Source: Ideonella alba
GTDB lineage: Bacteria; Pseudomonadota; Gammaproteobacteria; Burkholderiales; Burkholderiaceae_C
Length of the DNA stretch: 64,000 nt
Assembly: GCF_018069875.1 (NCBI RefSeq)
Contig: NZ_JAGQDF010000015.1
Coordinates: 96,783 to 160,782 of the forward strand
Direction of reading: 5' to 3'
A program made the position numbers and the translations under genes. How positions within the stretch are numbered: position 1 is the stretch's first letter; each line of letters starts with the position of its first letter. The notes beneath the pieces are model-generated. The model did not search any database, was not told where the DNA came from, and worked only from the letters and a program-made list of their open reading frames with translations. Below, in pieces: positions 26,356 to 37,169 of this stretch.

Positions 26356-27993
26356 TCAGCAGCCCACCGCCGCGCCGTCGCGCCGCGGGTCGCTGGCGGC
26401 CACATAACCCTCGACCGCCGGATCGCCCAGGCGCCAGATGAACTGGCCGGCGCCGAAGTCCTGGTAGCTGTCGCTGATCGGCTCGACCTGGTGGCCGCGC
26501 TCGGCCAGGCCGGCCACGGTGGCGGCTGGCCAGTGCGCCTCGGTGTTGATCGACAGGCCCTGGTTGAAGCGCCAGCGCGGCGCATCGCAGGCGGCCTGCG
26601 GCTGCTGGCGGTGCGCCAGCATGCGCACCAAGGTCTGCACATGGCCCTGCGGCTGCATGTTGGCGCCCATCACACCGAAGGCCATGCGCGGCGCACCATC
26701 GGCATCGGTGAGGAAGCCGGGGATGATGGTGTGGAAGGGCCGGTGGCCCGGTGCCACCTGGTTGGGATGGCCATCGACCAGGCTGAAGCCGTGGCCGCGG
26801 TTCTGCAGGCTGATGCCCCAGTCCGGCAGACACACGCCGGAGCCAAAGCCCATGTAGTTGCTCTGGATCCAGCTGACCATCATCCCCTGCTCGTCGGCGG
26901 CGCACAGGTAGATCGTGCCGCCGCGGCGGTGCACGTCCCCGGGCGTGCCGGCCTGGAAGACCTGCGCGCGGCGTGGGTCGATCAGGCGCGCGCGTGCGGC
27001 CAGGTAGTCCTCGTCCAGCAGGTCCTGCACGCCCACCGTCATGGCCGAGGGCTCGGCGACGAAGCGGTAGACATCGGCAAAGGCCAGCTTGATCGCCTCG
27101 ATCTGCAGGTGCGCGGCCTCGGGGCCATCGGGGTCCATCGCGGCCAGGTCGAAGCGGCGCAGGATGCCCAGCGCGATCAGCGCGGTGATGCCCTGCCCGT
27201 TCGGCGGGATCTCGTGCAGGCGGTGGCCCAGCGCGTCGACAGCGATCGGCTCGACCCACTGCGCCGCCATGCCGGCCAGGTCGGCGGTGCGCATCGAGCC
27301 GCCCTGCGCCGCCGAGGCGGCGGCCAGCGCGGCAGCCACCTCACCGCGGTAGAAGGCCTCGCCACCGCTGCGGGCGATCGCGCGCAGCGTTCGCGCAGCG
27401 CCGGGCATCGCAAAGCGCTCGCCCACGTCCGGCGCGCGCCCACGGGGCAGGAACAGCTCGGCAAAGCCCGGCTGGCGCACCAGCGACTCGACCTGCGCCG
27501 CCGCCGCCCATTTCTGCTGCACCACCACCGGCACCGCATAGCCGCGCTCGGCGATCTCGATCGCCGGCGCCAACAGGCGCTCCAAGGGCAGCCGGCCCAG
27601 GCGCTGGTGCAGCGCCATCCAGCCGGCCACCATGCCGGGCACGGTCACTGCGTCCCAGCCGCGCGCCGGGGGAGCCACCGCCTCGCCGTGGCGCTGCCGG
27701 AAATAGGCCGGCGTCCAGGCGGCCGGTGCGCGCCCCGAGGCGTTCAGGCCCTGCAGACGCTGGCCGTCCCAGACGATGCCGAAGGCGTCCGAGCCCAGGC
27801 CGTTGCTGCAGGGTTCGACCAGGGTCATGACCGCGGCTGCGGCGACCACGGCATCCGCGGCACTGCCGCCCTCGGCCAGCATGCGCAAACCGGCCTGCGC
27901 GGCCAGCGGGTGCGAGGTGGCCACCATGTTGCGCGCGAACACCGGCAGGCGCGCGCTGGGGTAGTGGCAGTGGTAGTTGAAGGAATGGTTCAC
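26356..27993 (-). CDS. Gamma-glutamyltransferase family protein
   Basis: A 545-residue member of the N-terminal nucleophile gamma-glutamyltransferase family, which cleaves itself into two subunits and acts on gamma-glutamyl bonds. The N-terminal part shows MVATSHPLAAQAGLRMLAEGGSAADA, and the new N-terminus would be the Thr in GGTIYLCAADEQG, near residue 362. No signal peptide is visible, so it may be cytoplasmic, or it may belong to the cephalosporin acylase-like branch. The start is a GTG at 27993 that overlaps the stop of the upstream lipoprotein gene by 4 nt. Confidence 0.9.
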   Translation of the reverse strand: MNHSFNYHCHYPSARLPVFARNMVATSHPLAAQAGLRMLAEGGSAADAVVAAAAVMTLVEPCSNGLGSDAFGIVWDGQRLQGLNASGRAPAAWTPAYFRQRHGEAVAPPARGWDAVTVPGMVAGWMALHQRLGRLPLERLLAPAIEIAERGYAVPVVVQQKWAAAAQVESLVRQPGFAELFLPRGRAPDVGERFAMPGAARTLRAIARSGGEAFYRGEVAAALAAASAAQGGSMRTADLAGMAAQWVEPIAVDALGHRLHEIPPNGQGITALIALGILRRFDLAAMDPDGPEAAHLQIEAIKLAFADVYRFVAEPSAMTVGVQDLLDEDYLAARARLIDPRRAQVFQAGTPGDVHRRGGTIYLCAADEQGMMVSWIQSNYMGFGSGVCLPDWGISLQNRGHGFSLVDGHPNQVAPGHRPFHTIIPGFLTDADGAPRMAFGVMGANMQPQGHVQTLVRMLAHRQQPQAACDAPRWRFNQGLSINTEAHWPAATVAGLAERGHQVEPISDSYQDFGAGQFIWRLGDPAVEGYVAASDPRRDGAAVGC

Positions 27994-28676
27994 AGCGGCT
28001 CCAGGGTCAGTCGGCCATCGACCAGGATCAGCTCGGACGCGGCCTCGTAGCCCGAGTCGAAACCCACCCAGGCCCAGGCCGATCCATCGGCCGCGGCCAC
28101 CAGCGGGGTGGGCTGCACGCCGGACAGGGGCTTGAGTTCGGGCGGCACGGCCACGCAGTCGCGGCCGCTGCTGCTGAGATTGCCCAGCACCATGGACTCA
28201 CTGCCACCCTGGGTCTGATCGCCCTTGTCCAGGTTGAAGCGCCACTCGGCGCCCTCCCGCACACGCGCCGGCGCACGGCCGGCCGCACCGGCCTTGACGG
28301 TGACGCCCTCGCCGGGCGCGCCGCCCACGCCGATGCAGCCACCGGGCACCGTGGCCACCATGCGCAGCGCCCAGCGCACGCGGTAGCGCGCCCCGGGCTG
28401 CAGGCCGTCGATGCGGCGGGCGGTGAAGACGAACAGGTCATCGCTGTGGTTGTGGCCGGCCAGGCGCAGGCCCTGGCCGGCCAGCGGCGCGGGCAGGGCC
28501 ACCACCGTCTGCGACAGCTCGGAGGGCGCGGTGTCGTCGCTGTAGTCGGCCGAGCCCAGCTGCCACTGCGAGGCCTCGGCCGCGAAGCCGACGGCCAGGC
28601 CGTCGTCGCCGCCCCCGCAGGCGGCCAGGGCGGCGGCGACTGCCACCAGCGCGAGGGGTCGAAGCGTGCCATGCAT
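27990..28676 (-). CDS. Predicted lipoprotein of unknown function
   Basis: A 228-residue protein with a type II signal peptide: MHGTLRPLALVAVAAALAAC, with lipobox LAAC at residues 17-20 followed by GGGDDG. The mature part is rich in beta structure, with short phrases such as SQWQLGSADYSDD and RYRVRWALRMVATVPGGCIGVGG, which suggest a carbohydrate-binding-type beta sandwich, but I cannot name a family. It overlaps the GGT gene by 4 nt and follows the MFS gene on the same strand by about 16 nt. Confidence 0.75.
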   Translation of the reverse strand: MHGTLRPLALVAVAAALAACGGGDDGLAVGFAAEASQWQLGSADYSDDTAPSELSQTVVALPAPLAGQGLRLAGHNHSDDLFVFTARRIDGLQPGARYRVRWALRMVATVPGGCIGVGGAPGEGVTVKAGAAGRAPARVREGAEWRFNLDKGDQTQGGSESMVLGNLSSSGRDCVAVPPELKPLSGVQPTPLVAAADGSAWAWVGFDSGYEAASELILVDGRLTLEPL

Positions 28677-28692
28677 GCGCGGCATCATAGGG

Positions 28693-30294
28693 TCAGGGCT
28701 CGACCTGGGCGTCGATGTAGCGGCGCACGCGGGGCGGCTCGTCGCCCAGATGGAAAGCCAGGCGCTGCTCGCGCAGGCCGATGTCACCGGCAGTGAAGCG
28801 TTCGTGGCGACGCAGGTGCTCCACCCAGCTTTCGTCGACGAAGTACTCGATGTAGCGACCGGGTGCCGCGGCATCCTGGAACAGGCCCCAGGACAGCGCA
28901 CCCTGGCGCAGCCGGGCCTGGCGGGTCTGCTGCATCACGGCCTTGAACGCGGCCTCGCGCGCGGGGTCGATCTGGTATTCCACGGTCACCATGACCGGCC
29001 CGGCCTCGGGGTCGACCGGCGACGCCGGTTCGGGCAGGCCGCCGGCGGGCTGGGCCGGGCTGGGGTCGGGCGCGCTGTCGCTGATCAGCGGCCAGCGGCG
29101 CAGCAGCAACTGCACGGCCACGCCGGCCACCACCGAGGCCACCAGCGCGCTGCGCACGCTGCTGTGCCCGGCCACCTGGCCCCACAGCGCCGCGCCGGCC
29201 GCCGTGCCACCCATCAGGCACATCTGGTAGATCGACATGCCGCGCGCCCGCACCCAGCCGGGCAGCACCATCTGCGCCGACACCGTCAGCGTGTTGGCCG
29301 CCGAGATCCAGGCCATGCCCGCCAGCACCATGGCCAGCGCCGCCACCGCCGGGTGCGGCGCAAACGCGATCAGCAGCGTCAGGCCCGCATGCACCAGCGG
29401 CCCCACGGTGACGAACAGTGTGGGCGGGAAGCGCTCACGCCAGCGCGGGAAGAACATCACCGCGGTCACCGCGCCCGCGCCCTGGCAGGCCAGCAGCAGT
29501 GTGAACAGGTGGGCGCCCTGCTGCGGGCCGGCCAGGCCGCGGGCGATCAGCGGCAGCAGCGCGGTCAGCGCCGCGGTCTGCAGGAAGAACAGGAAGATGC
29601 GCGCCAGCACCCGCCGCATCGGTGGCGACTGCCGCACATGCTGCAGCCCCACCCGCATCGCACCGACGAATCGCTCGCCCGGCAGCGCACTGGTGCGCCG
29701 CTGCTGCGAGCGCCAGCGCAGGATGATCACGAAGGCCACCAGCGACAGCAGCGCGTTGAGCACGAACACCCAGCCCGGCCCCGCGCTGGCCAGCACCACC
29801 CCCGCCAGCACCGGACCGACGATGCGCGAGAGGTTCATCGCCACACCGTTGAGCGCCAGCGCCTGCGACAGGTGCACCTTGGGCACGATGTCGGGCACGA
29901 TGGCCGCGAACACCGGCCAGCGCAGCGCCAGGCCAATGCCATTGGCAAAGGTCAGCGCCAGCAGCAGGGGCGCGGTCATCGCCCCCGACAGCGACACCGC
30001 CGCCAGCACGCAGGCCACCACCGCCACCCACAGCTGGGTGCTGGCGAAATACAGGCGCCTGTCCAGCAGGTCGGCCAAGGCGCCGCTGGGCAGGCCCAGC
30101 AGGAACACCGGCAAGGTGGAGGCCGCCGCCACCAGCGCCACCATCGTGGTGCTGTCGGTCAGCGTGGTCATCAGCCAGGCCGCCGCCGCGTCGTTCGTCC
30201 ACATGGTGATGTTGGCAGCCAGCCAGGCCAGCCACAGCATGCGGAAGACGCGGCCCTGCAAGGGGGCCAGGGCGGAAGCGCTGGAGTCACTCAT
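28693..30294 (-). CDS. MFS exporter with C-terminal monooxygenase-like domain
   Basis: A 533-residue protein. Residues 10-400 are a major facilitator domain of the MFS_3 (enterobactin-exporter-like) class: twelve hydrophobic segments, with the loop GALADLLDRRL near residue 70. The last hundred residues (from about 430, VMVTVEYQIDPAREAAFKAV) resemble the antibiotic biosynthesis monooxygenase fold. This fusion is known in the family. The substrate is unknown. The ATG at 30294 is used; one at 30336 adds 14 residues and overlaps the terminator of the upstream operon. Confidence 0.87.
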   Translation of the reverse strand: MSDSSASALAPLQGRVFRMLWLAWLAANITMWTNDAAAAWLMTTLTDSTTMVALVAAASTLPVFLLGLPSGALADLLDRRLYFASTQLWVAVVACVLAAVSLSGAMTAPLLLALTFANGIGLALRWPVFAAIVPDIVPKVHLSQALALNGVAMNLSRIVGPVLAGVVLASAGPGWVFVLNALLSLVAFVIILRWRSQQRRTSALPGERFVGAMRVGLQHVRQSPPMRRVLARIFLFFLQTAALTALLPLIARGLAGPQQGAHLFTLLLACQGAGAVTAVMFFPRWRERFPPTLFVTVGPLVHAGLTLLIAFAPHPAVAALAMVLAGMAWISAANTLTVSAQMVLPGWVRARGMSIYQMCLMGGTAAGAALWGQVAGHSSVRSALVASVVAGVAVQLLLRRWPLISDSAPDPSPAQPAGGLPEPASPVDPEAGPVMVTVEYQIDPAREAAFKAVMQQTRQARLRQGALSWGLFQDAAAPGRYIEYFVDESWVEHLRRHERFTAGDIGLREQRLAFHLGDEPPRVRRYIDAQVEP

Positions 30295-30323
30295 CGGCAG
30301 CGGAACAGTGTCGCCTGGAAACG

Positions 30324-30346
30324 AAAAGCCCCGCACGAGGCGGGGC
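30324..30346 (-). terminator. Rho-independent terminator of tctB-tctA
   Basis: On the minus strand GCCCCGC-loop-GCGGGGC is followed by TTTT. It lies about 180 nt after the tctA stop, beyond the palindromic repeats. Confidence 0.8.
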
Positions 30347-30383
30347 GAGTGTCATGGGAGCTCAGCGCCCTGATCGACCGGCA

Positions 30384-30425
30384 CCGGGACGGCTTGCAAG
30401 CCGTCCCGGCTTCGCCAGGCACTCG
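30384..30425. repeat. 42-bp direct repeat, copy 1, with 22-bp palindrome
   Basis: This is identical to 30451-30492. It contains the perfect palindrome GGGACGGCTTG/CAAGCCGTCCC (30386-30407) and then GGCTTCGCCAGGCACTCG. It lies in the non-coding tail between tctA and the MFS gene. Confidence 0.9.
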
Positions 30426-30450
30426 AGCTTGCCGCCCTGGTCCGCCGGCT

Positions 30451-30492
30451 CCGGGACGGCTTGCAAGCCGTCCCGGCTTCGCCAGGCACTCG
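30451..30492. repeat. 42-bp direct repeat, copy 2, with 22-bp palindrome
   Basis: Second copy, 67 bp from the first; its palindrome is at 30453-30474. A further inverted repeat, GGACGTCC (30492-30499) and GGACGTCC (30504-30511), follows at once, giving three hairpins in 126 bp directly after the tctA stop. Confidence 0.9.
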
Positions 30493-30522
30493 GACGTCCG
30501 CAGGGACGTCCTCGGTCCGGGC

Positions 30523-32034
30523 TCAGTCCTCTTGGAACGCTTCCTCGCGCTTGCTCTTGATCGAGGGCAGCATCACCACCACGATCAGCAGGGCCGCGGC
30601 GATCAGCAGGCCGGCCGACAAGGGACGGGTCAGGAAGGTGGCCCAGTCGCCTCGCGAGAGCAGCAGCGCGCGGCGCAGGTTCTCCTCCATCATCGGGCCC
30701 AGGATGAAGCCGAGCAGCAGCGGCGCCGGCTCGCAGCCCAGCTTGAAGAACAGGTAGCCGGCAAAGCCGAACAGCACCGCCATGTAGACGTCGAAGGTGT
30801 TGTTGTTCAGCGTGAACAGGCCGATCGAGCAGAACACCAGGATGGCCGGGAACAGGTGCTTGTAGGGCACGGTCAGCAGCTTGATCCAGATGCCGATCAG
30901 CGGCAGGTTCAGGATCACCAGCATCAGGTTGCCGATCCACATCGAGGCGATCAGGCCCCAGAACAGCTCGGGGTTGCTGCTCATCACCTGCGGACCAGGC
31001 TGGATGCCCTTGATGGTCATCGCGCCCACCATCAGCGCCATCACCGCGTTGGGCGGGATGCCCAGCGTCAGCATCGGGATGAAGCTGGTCTGCGCACCGG
31101 CGTTGTTGGCCGATTCAGGGCCAGCCACACCGCGGATGTTGCCCTGACCGAAGGGCACCTCGTCCTTGCGGCCCCGGGTCTTCTTCTCGACGGTGTAGGC
31201 CGCGAACGAGGCCAGCAGCGCACCGCCGCCCGGCAGCACACCCAGGATCGAGCCCAGTGCGGTGCCGCGCAGCACCGCCGGGAAGGCGTCGGCGAAGTCC
31301 TGCTTGGTCGGCCACAGGCCGGAGACGTTCTTGGTGAAGACCTCGCGGTGCTCGGACGGCCGGCCCAGGTTGGCGATGATCTCGCCAAAGCCGAACACGC
31401 CCATGGCGATGGTGACGAAGCCGATGCCGTCGGTCAGCTCGGGGATGTCGAAGCTGTAGCGCGGCGTGCCCGAGATGACGTCGGTGTTGATCTGGCCCAG
31501 CAGCAGGCCCAGCAGGATCATCGCGATCGCCTTGACCAGCGAGCCCGAGGCCAGCACCACCGCGCCGATCAGGCCCAGGGTCATCAGGCTGAAGTACTCG
31601 GCCGGGCCGAACTGGAAGGCCAGCTCGGTCAGCGGCGGCGCAAAGGCGGCGATGATGATCGTGCCCACGCAGCCCGCAAAGAACGAGCCCAGACCAGCCG
31701 CCGCCAGCGCGGCACCGGCGCGGCCCTTGCGGGCCATCTGGTAGCCATCGATCGCGGTGACCACCGAGCTGGATTCACCCGGCACGTTGATCAGGATGGC
31801 GGTGGTCGAGCCACCGTACTGCGCGCCGTAGTAGATGCCGGCCAGCATGATCAGCGCCGGCGTGGCGTCCAGCGCATAGATGCTGGGCAGCAGCATCGCG
31901 ATCGTGGCCACCGGGCCCAGGCCCGGCAGCACGCCGATCAGGGTGCCCAGCACGGCGCCGCCGAAGGCGTACAGCAGGTTGGTGAGGGTGAAGGCCGTGG
32001 CGAAGCCAATGCCCAGGTTGTTCAACAGATCCAT
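30523..32034 (-). CDS. tctA: Tripartite tricarboxylate transporter permease TctA
   Basis: A 503-residue large membrane subunit of a tripartite tricarboxylate transporter, which imports carboxylates with a sodium or proton gradient and a periplasmic binding protein. About twelve hydrophobic segments are present, with family motifs GVLPGLGPVATIAMLLP near residue 40, YYGAQYGGSTTAILINVPGE near 70 and GIPPNAVMALMVGAM near 350. tctB lies 13 nt upstream. No tctC binding-protein gene is present in the window, so the substrate cannot be guessed from it. Confidence 0.94.
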   Translation of the reverse strand: MDLLNNLGIGFATAFTLTNLLYAFGGAVLGTLIGVLPGLGPVATIAMLLPSIYALDATPALIMLAGIYYGAQYGGSTTAILINVPGESSSVVTAIDGYQMARKGRAGAALAAAGLGSFFAGCVGTIIIAAFAPPLTELAFQFGPAEYFSLMTLGLIGAVVLASGSLVKAIAMILLGLLLGQINTDVISGTPRYSFDIPELTDGIGFVTIAMGVFGFGEIIANLGRPSEHREVFTKNVSGLWPTKQDFADAFPAVLRGTALGSILGVLPGGGALLASFAAYTVEKKTRGRKDEVPFGQGNIRGVAGPESANNAGAQTSFIPMLTLGIPPNAVMALMVGAMTIKGIQPGPQVMSSNPELFWGLIASMWIGNLMLVILNLPLIGIWIKLLTVPYKHLFPAILVFCSIGLFTLNNNTFDVYMAVLFGFAGYLFFKLGCEPAPLLLGFILGPMMEENLRRALLLSRGDWATFLTRPLSAGLLIAAALLIVVVMLPSIKSKREEAFQED

Positions 32035-32047
32035 GGCAGCGATGTCC

Positions 32048-32503
32048 TCAGGCGCCCGGCAGCAGCGGGATGGTCAGCGACAGGCCCTTGATGAACACCA
32101 CCCAGGACAGGGCGGTCAGCACCACGGCGTTGATGATCGAGCCCTTCCAGCTGAACTCGTCCGAGGCCAGGCTGGACAGCACGACCAGCACCGGCAGCGA
32201 GATCAGCATGCCGGCCCGCGGCAGCATCAGGCCGAACAGGGCCACGGCCCCCAGGATGATGAACAGCGGCCGCCAGGCGAAGGCGCCCACCGGCTCGCCG
32301 TCGCTGGTTTCGATCGTCAGGGCCTTGAACAGCACCATGCCGCCCAGGATGGCCAGCAGCACCCCCAGACCGAAGGGGAAGTAGCCGGGGCCGGGTCGGG
32401 CCGAGCTGCCGAAGCTGTATTCGGTGGCGCCCCAGGCGAAACCGACGCCGACAGCCACGAACATCAGCCCCGACCAGAAATCCTTCTGGCTCTTGATATG
32501 CAT
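32048..32503 (-). CDS. tctB: Tripartite tricarboxylate transporter small subunit TctB
   Basis: A 151-residue membrane protein with four hydrophobic segments (about residues 9-27, 42-62, 76-95, 105-140). The start KSQKDFWSGLMFVAVGVGFAWGATEYSFGSSARPGPGYFPFGLG is typical of TctB; the motif RPGPGYFP is diagnostic. The ATG at 32503 is preceded by AGGAGAG. tctA follows. Confidence 0.92.
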   Translation of the reverse strand: MHIKSQKDFWSGLMFVAVGVGFAWGATEYSFGSSARPGPGYFPFGLGVLLAILGGMVLFKALTIETSDGEPVGAFAWRPLFIILGAVALFGLMLPRAGMLISLPVLVVLSSLASDEFSWKGSIINAVVLTALSWVVFIKGLSLTIPLLPGA

Positions 32504-32611
32504 GGGGACACTCTCCTCTCAATTGGGTTCGCGGCATTCTAGGAACGCCCGCCGCGCGACCGCCTGCGGGCAACACGTAGCCCACCCCCTGGGGAAAACC
32601 CGCCTATGGCC

Positions 32612-34408
<1,797 letters not shown>

Positions 34409-34413
34409 GGGTT

Positions 34414-35190
34414 TCAGCTTAGCAGTTGGGCGGGATCCAGCGGGCGCACCATGCGCAGCCATTTGCGCGCCGGCAGGCCGAAGCGTTCCTCGATCTGCTC
34501 GGCGCGGCGGGTCAGCGTCTCGCGGTCGGGCACCTGCACGCCGCGGGCGGCGACCAGCACGGTGTTGCCCTCGCGGGTGGGCCGCAGGCTCCAGACCTGG
34601 TCCAGACCAAAGGCCCGGGCCACCAGGCCGGCGCTGCGGGCAAAGCTGCTGTCGCGACCGAACAGGTTGACGGTCATCAGCCCGCCCTCGTCCAGCACAT
34701 CGCGGCAGGCGTTGTAGAAGGCCTCGTCATCCAGCACCGGCGCCGCGGCCTCGTGGTCATAGAGGTCGACATTGAGCACCTGGGCGCAGTGGCGATGGGC
34801 CGGGTCGTGCACCCAGCGGGCTGCATCGTCCTGCACCACCTGCAGCAGGCGGTCGTCGTCCCCCAGCCGGAACCACATCCGGCAGGCGTGGATGACCGTG
34901 GGGTTCAGCTCCACCGCGGTGGTGCGCATGCGCAGCACCTTGTGGCTGAACTTGGTCAGCGCCGCGGCCCCCAGGCCCAGTTGCACGGCGTGGCCCTCGG
35001 TGGCCTCCTCGCTGGGCCGCCAGAGCAGCCAGGCCAGCATGCGCTGGATGTACTCCAGCTCGGGCTGGTTGGGCCGGGCGATGCGCATGGCCCCCTGGAT
35101 CCAGATCGAGTCGAGGTGCAGGTAGCGCACACCGTCGCTTTCGGACATCGTGGCGCCGACCATCGGCTGGGAGCTTGTCTTGCGGCTCAT
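34414..35190 (-). CDS. Spermidine synthase-like methyltransferase-fold protein
   Basis: A 258-residue protein with the spermine/spermidine synthase fold. The S-adenosyl binding loop is VQLGLGAAALTKF near residue 70, followed by TTAVELNPTVIHACRMWF and VLNVDLYDHEAAAPVLDDEAFY. The polyamine-binding residues of authentic SpeE (for example the YHE and DxxDPxGP motifs) are altered, so the reaction is uncertain. It ends 5 nt before the GspE-like gene and overlaps the upstream glycosylase by 4 nt. Confidence 0.82.
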   Translation of the reverse strand: MSRKTSSQPMVGATMSESDGVRYLHLDSIWIQGAMRIARPNQPELEYIQRMLAWLLWRPSEEATEGHAVQLGLGAAALTKFSHKVLRMRTTAVELNPTVIHACRMWFRLGDDDRLLQVVQDDAARWVHDPAHRHCAQVLNVDLYDHEAAAPVLDDEAFYNACRDVLDEGGLMTVNLFGRDSSFARSAGLVARAFGLDQVWSLRPTREGNTVLVAARGVQVPDRETLTRRAEQIEERFGLPARKWLRMVRPLDPAQLLS

Positions 35191-35678
35191 GGGATCACCT
35201 GGCAGGCGGTCAGGGCGTCGGCCCAGGCGTCGCGCTTGCGTTCAAAGGACCAGCTGGCATGGGCCGGGCTGGTGGACGGCAGCCGCCACACCGGCACGCC
35301 CAGCGCCCCGGTCACGCGCATGCTGCGGGCGGACTCGCTGCCATTGTGGGCGATGCCGCGCAAGGCGGGCAGACCGGCCACCAGCGCGGCCAGGTCGTTG
35401 GGTCGGGGCTGGCGAATGGCGCTGTCCAGGCTGCCTTCGCGCTCGCAGGCCGCATAGACATCCCACAGGCCGAGGCCGCGCTGGCGCAGGCGCTCCAGCC
35501 GCAGCGGGTAGTCCAGCGCCGTCAGGTCTTCGCCCAGCAGCGCACTGAGCAGCGGCCAGAACTGGTTGCGCGGATGCGCGTAGTACTGGCCCGCACGCAG
35601 CGACGCCTGCCCCGGAAAGCTGCCCAGCAGCAGCAAGCGGGTGGCGGGGGACACGACAGGGGGCAGACCGACCAGCAC
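35187..35678 (-). CDS. DNA-deoxyinosine glycosylase (UDG family 6-like)
   Basis: A 163-residue DNA repair enzyme of the uracil-DNA glycosylase superfamily that removes hypoxanthine from DNA. Family motifs are LLLGSFPGQASLRAGQYYAHPRNQFWPLLSALLG near residues 15-48 and the late loop LPSTSPAHASWSFERKRDAW. The start is a GTG at 35678. It overlaps the spermidine-synthase-like gene by 4 nt. No other repair gene is nearby. Confidence 0.88.
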   Translation of the reverse strand: MLVGLPPVVSPATRLLLLGSFPGQASLRAGQYYAHPRNQFWPLLSALLGEDLTALDYPLRLERLRQRGLGLWDVYAACEREGSLDSAIRQPRPNDLAALVAGLPALRGIAHNGSESARSMRVTGALGVPVWRLPSTSPAHASWSFERKRDAWADALTACQVIP

Positions 35679-35773
35679 CCGCCGATTCTCGCCGCAGGCG
35701 CGGCGACCCCGATGTCTGGTGCGTGAAGCCCGCCGCCCTCAGCGCCCCAGGCGCCCGGGGCGGTGGCCGGGCC

Positions 35774-37096
35774 TCAGGGGCAGGCGACGGTCTTGCTGAT
35801 GCCGCAGCTGGCCGGCTCGGTCAGGGTCACCACATGGTTGCCGCTGGCCTGGCCCTTGCGCACCAGCTTGGCCTTGTTGGCCGAGATCGGCACGTCAAAG
35901 GCCGCGCCATCGACCGTCATCGTCACGGTCTGGCCCGCGTGCGTGTCATCGGCCAGCAGCAGCGTGGCCACCAGCTTGCCGGCGGTGCAGCTGGCCTTGA
36001 GCTTGACGACATCGCCACAGGTGGGCGGCGTGGTGCCGCCACAGACCGCGGCGTAGCCAGCCTGGAAGCCCGGGTGGGTGAACAGCGTGCCCTGGTTGGC
36101 ACCGGTGCCGTCGGTGTTGCAACCGGCGTGGGTGTGGATGGCGACGACCTCACCCCCTTGCAGCACCGCCGAGCCACTGTTGCCGCCGGTGGTGTCCACC
36201 TTGTACTGCAGCCGGTTGAGCGTGGTGCTGACCGAGGTGATCGCGCCGCTGTGCACCTGCTGGGTCTGGTTGGCGGCCCCGGTGTCCACGCCGTAGCCGG
36301 TGATCTCGACGGACTGACCGACGCTGGGTACGGTGGTGGCCAGCGGCAGGCCGGGACCCTGGGCCTGCAGCGGGGTCAGGCCGGTCTCGCTGTTGGGGCT
36401 GACGGTGAACACGCCCCAGTCGTTGCCGATGCCGCCATTGGTGAACTGGCGGTTGGCGGTGGGCACGTACTGGCTGGACGGCGGCGGATGGTTCAGCGAG
36501 CCGTTGCTGTTGGACGGCGGCACGTTGAACTCGACCACGTTCACCAGCGACGCGGTGCTGAGGCAATGCCCCGCGGTGATGAAGCAGCCATTGGCCATCA
36601 TGTTGGCGGTGCAGCCCACGTTCAGCAGCCGCGCCCGGTTGGCGGCATTCGACGCCACGCGGTCGTCGGTGGGACCACACTGGCTTTCAGGCTGCGCCTG
36701 TCCGACCATGATCTGCGCGATCTCGACACGGTTGCGCTGGCCCGGCCGGGTGCCGATCAGCTCCACCCGCACCGCGGCGCCATTGAAGTAGGCCGAGGTC
36801 TGCCGCCAGTCACGCGCGCTGCGGGCCGTGAGGTTCTGCTGCGCGCCGTCCTGCAGCGAGGTGATGCGCAGCGTCACGCCGGGTTGCAGATCCAGCCGCT
36901 TGAACAGCAGGCGCACCCAGGGCGCCCCGTCGGCACTGATCACCTGGCCGCCCCGGGCGGCTGCCGCGACACTGGCATCCACCGCGTGCGTGCGCAGCTC
37001 ATAACGCAGGTCGCCAGGGCCGGCAGCGGCGGCCGTGGCGGCCGTGGTGGCCATCAGGCAGGCCGCAGCAGCGGCGAGGAGCGAGCGAAACAGCAT
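35774..37096 (-). CDS. Secreted trypsin-like serine protease
   Basis: A 440-residue exported protease. The signal peptide spans about residues 1-25 (MLFRSLLAAAAACLMATTAATAAAA). An N-terminal region of 110 residues precedes the S1 protease core: His177 in TAGHC, Asp226 in NDWGVF and Ser307 in GGNSG. Cysteine pairs suggest disulfides. A C-terminal domain of about 80 residues (CGDVVKLKASCTAGKL...) is beta-rich and resembles a binding module; I cannot name it. The ATG at 37096 is used because it starts the signal peptide. It is a single gene with no obvious partner. Confidence 0.87.
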   Translation of the reverse strand: MLFRSLLAAAAACLMATTAATAAAAGPGDLRYELRTHAVDASVAAAARGGQVISADGAPWVRLLFKRLDLQPGVTLRITSLQDGAQQNLTARSARDWRQTSAYFNGAAVRVELIGTRPGQRNRVEIAQIMVGQAQPESQCGPTDDRVASNAANRARLLNVGCTANMMANGCFITAGHCLSTASLVNVVEFNVPPSNSNGSLNHPPPSSQYVPTANRQFTNGGIGNDWGVFTVSPNSETGLTPLQAQGPGLPLATTVPSVGQSVEITGYGVDTGAANQTQQVHSGAITSVSTTLNRLQYKVDTTGGNSGSAVLQGGEVVAIHTHAGCNTDGTGANQGTLFTHPGFQAGYAAVCGGTTPPTCGDVVKLKASCTAGKLVATLLLADDTHAGQTVTMTVDGAAFDVPISANKAKLVRKGQASGNHVVTLTEPASCGISKTVACP

Positions 37097-37169
37097 GATC
37101 GTGCCCTTCAAGACGGATGGATGGCCGGCAGTGTCCCCGCGAGGTCGGTGCCTGCCCATCCCGAACCTG

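Noticed and set aside
28666..32091. Open frame of 1141 codons on the plus strand
   Set aside because: It runs antisense through the MFS and tctA genes and is low-complexity (Gln/His/Arg/Ala). No start signal or domain is visible.
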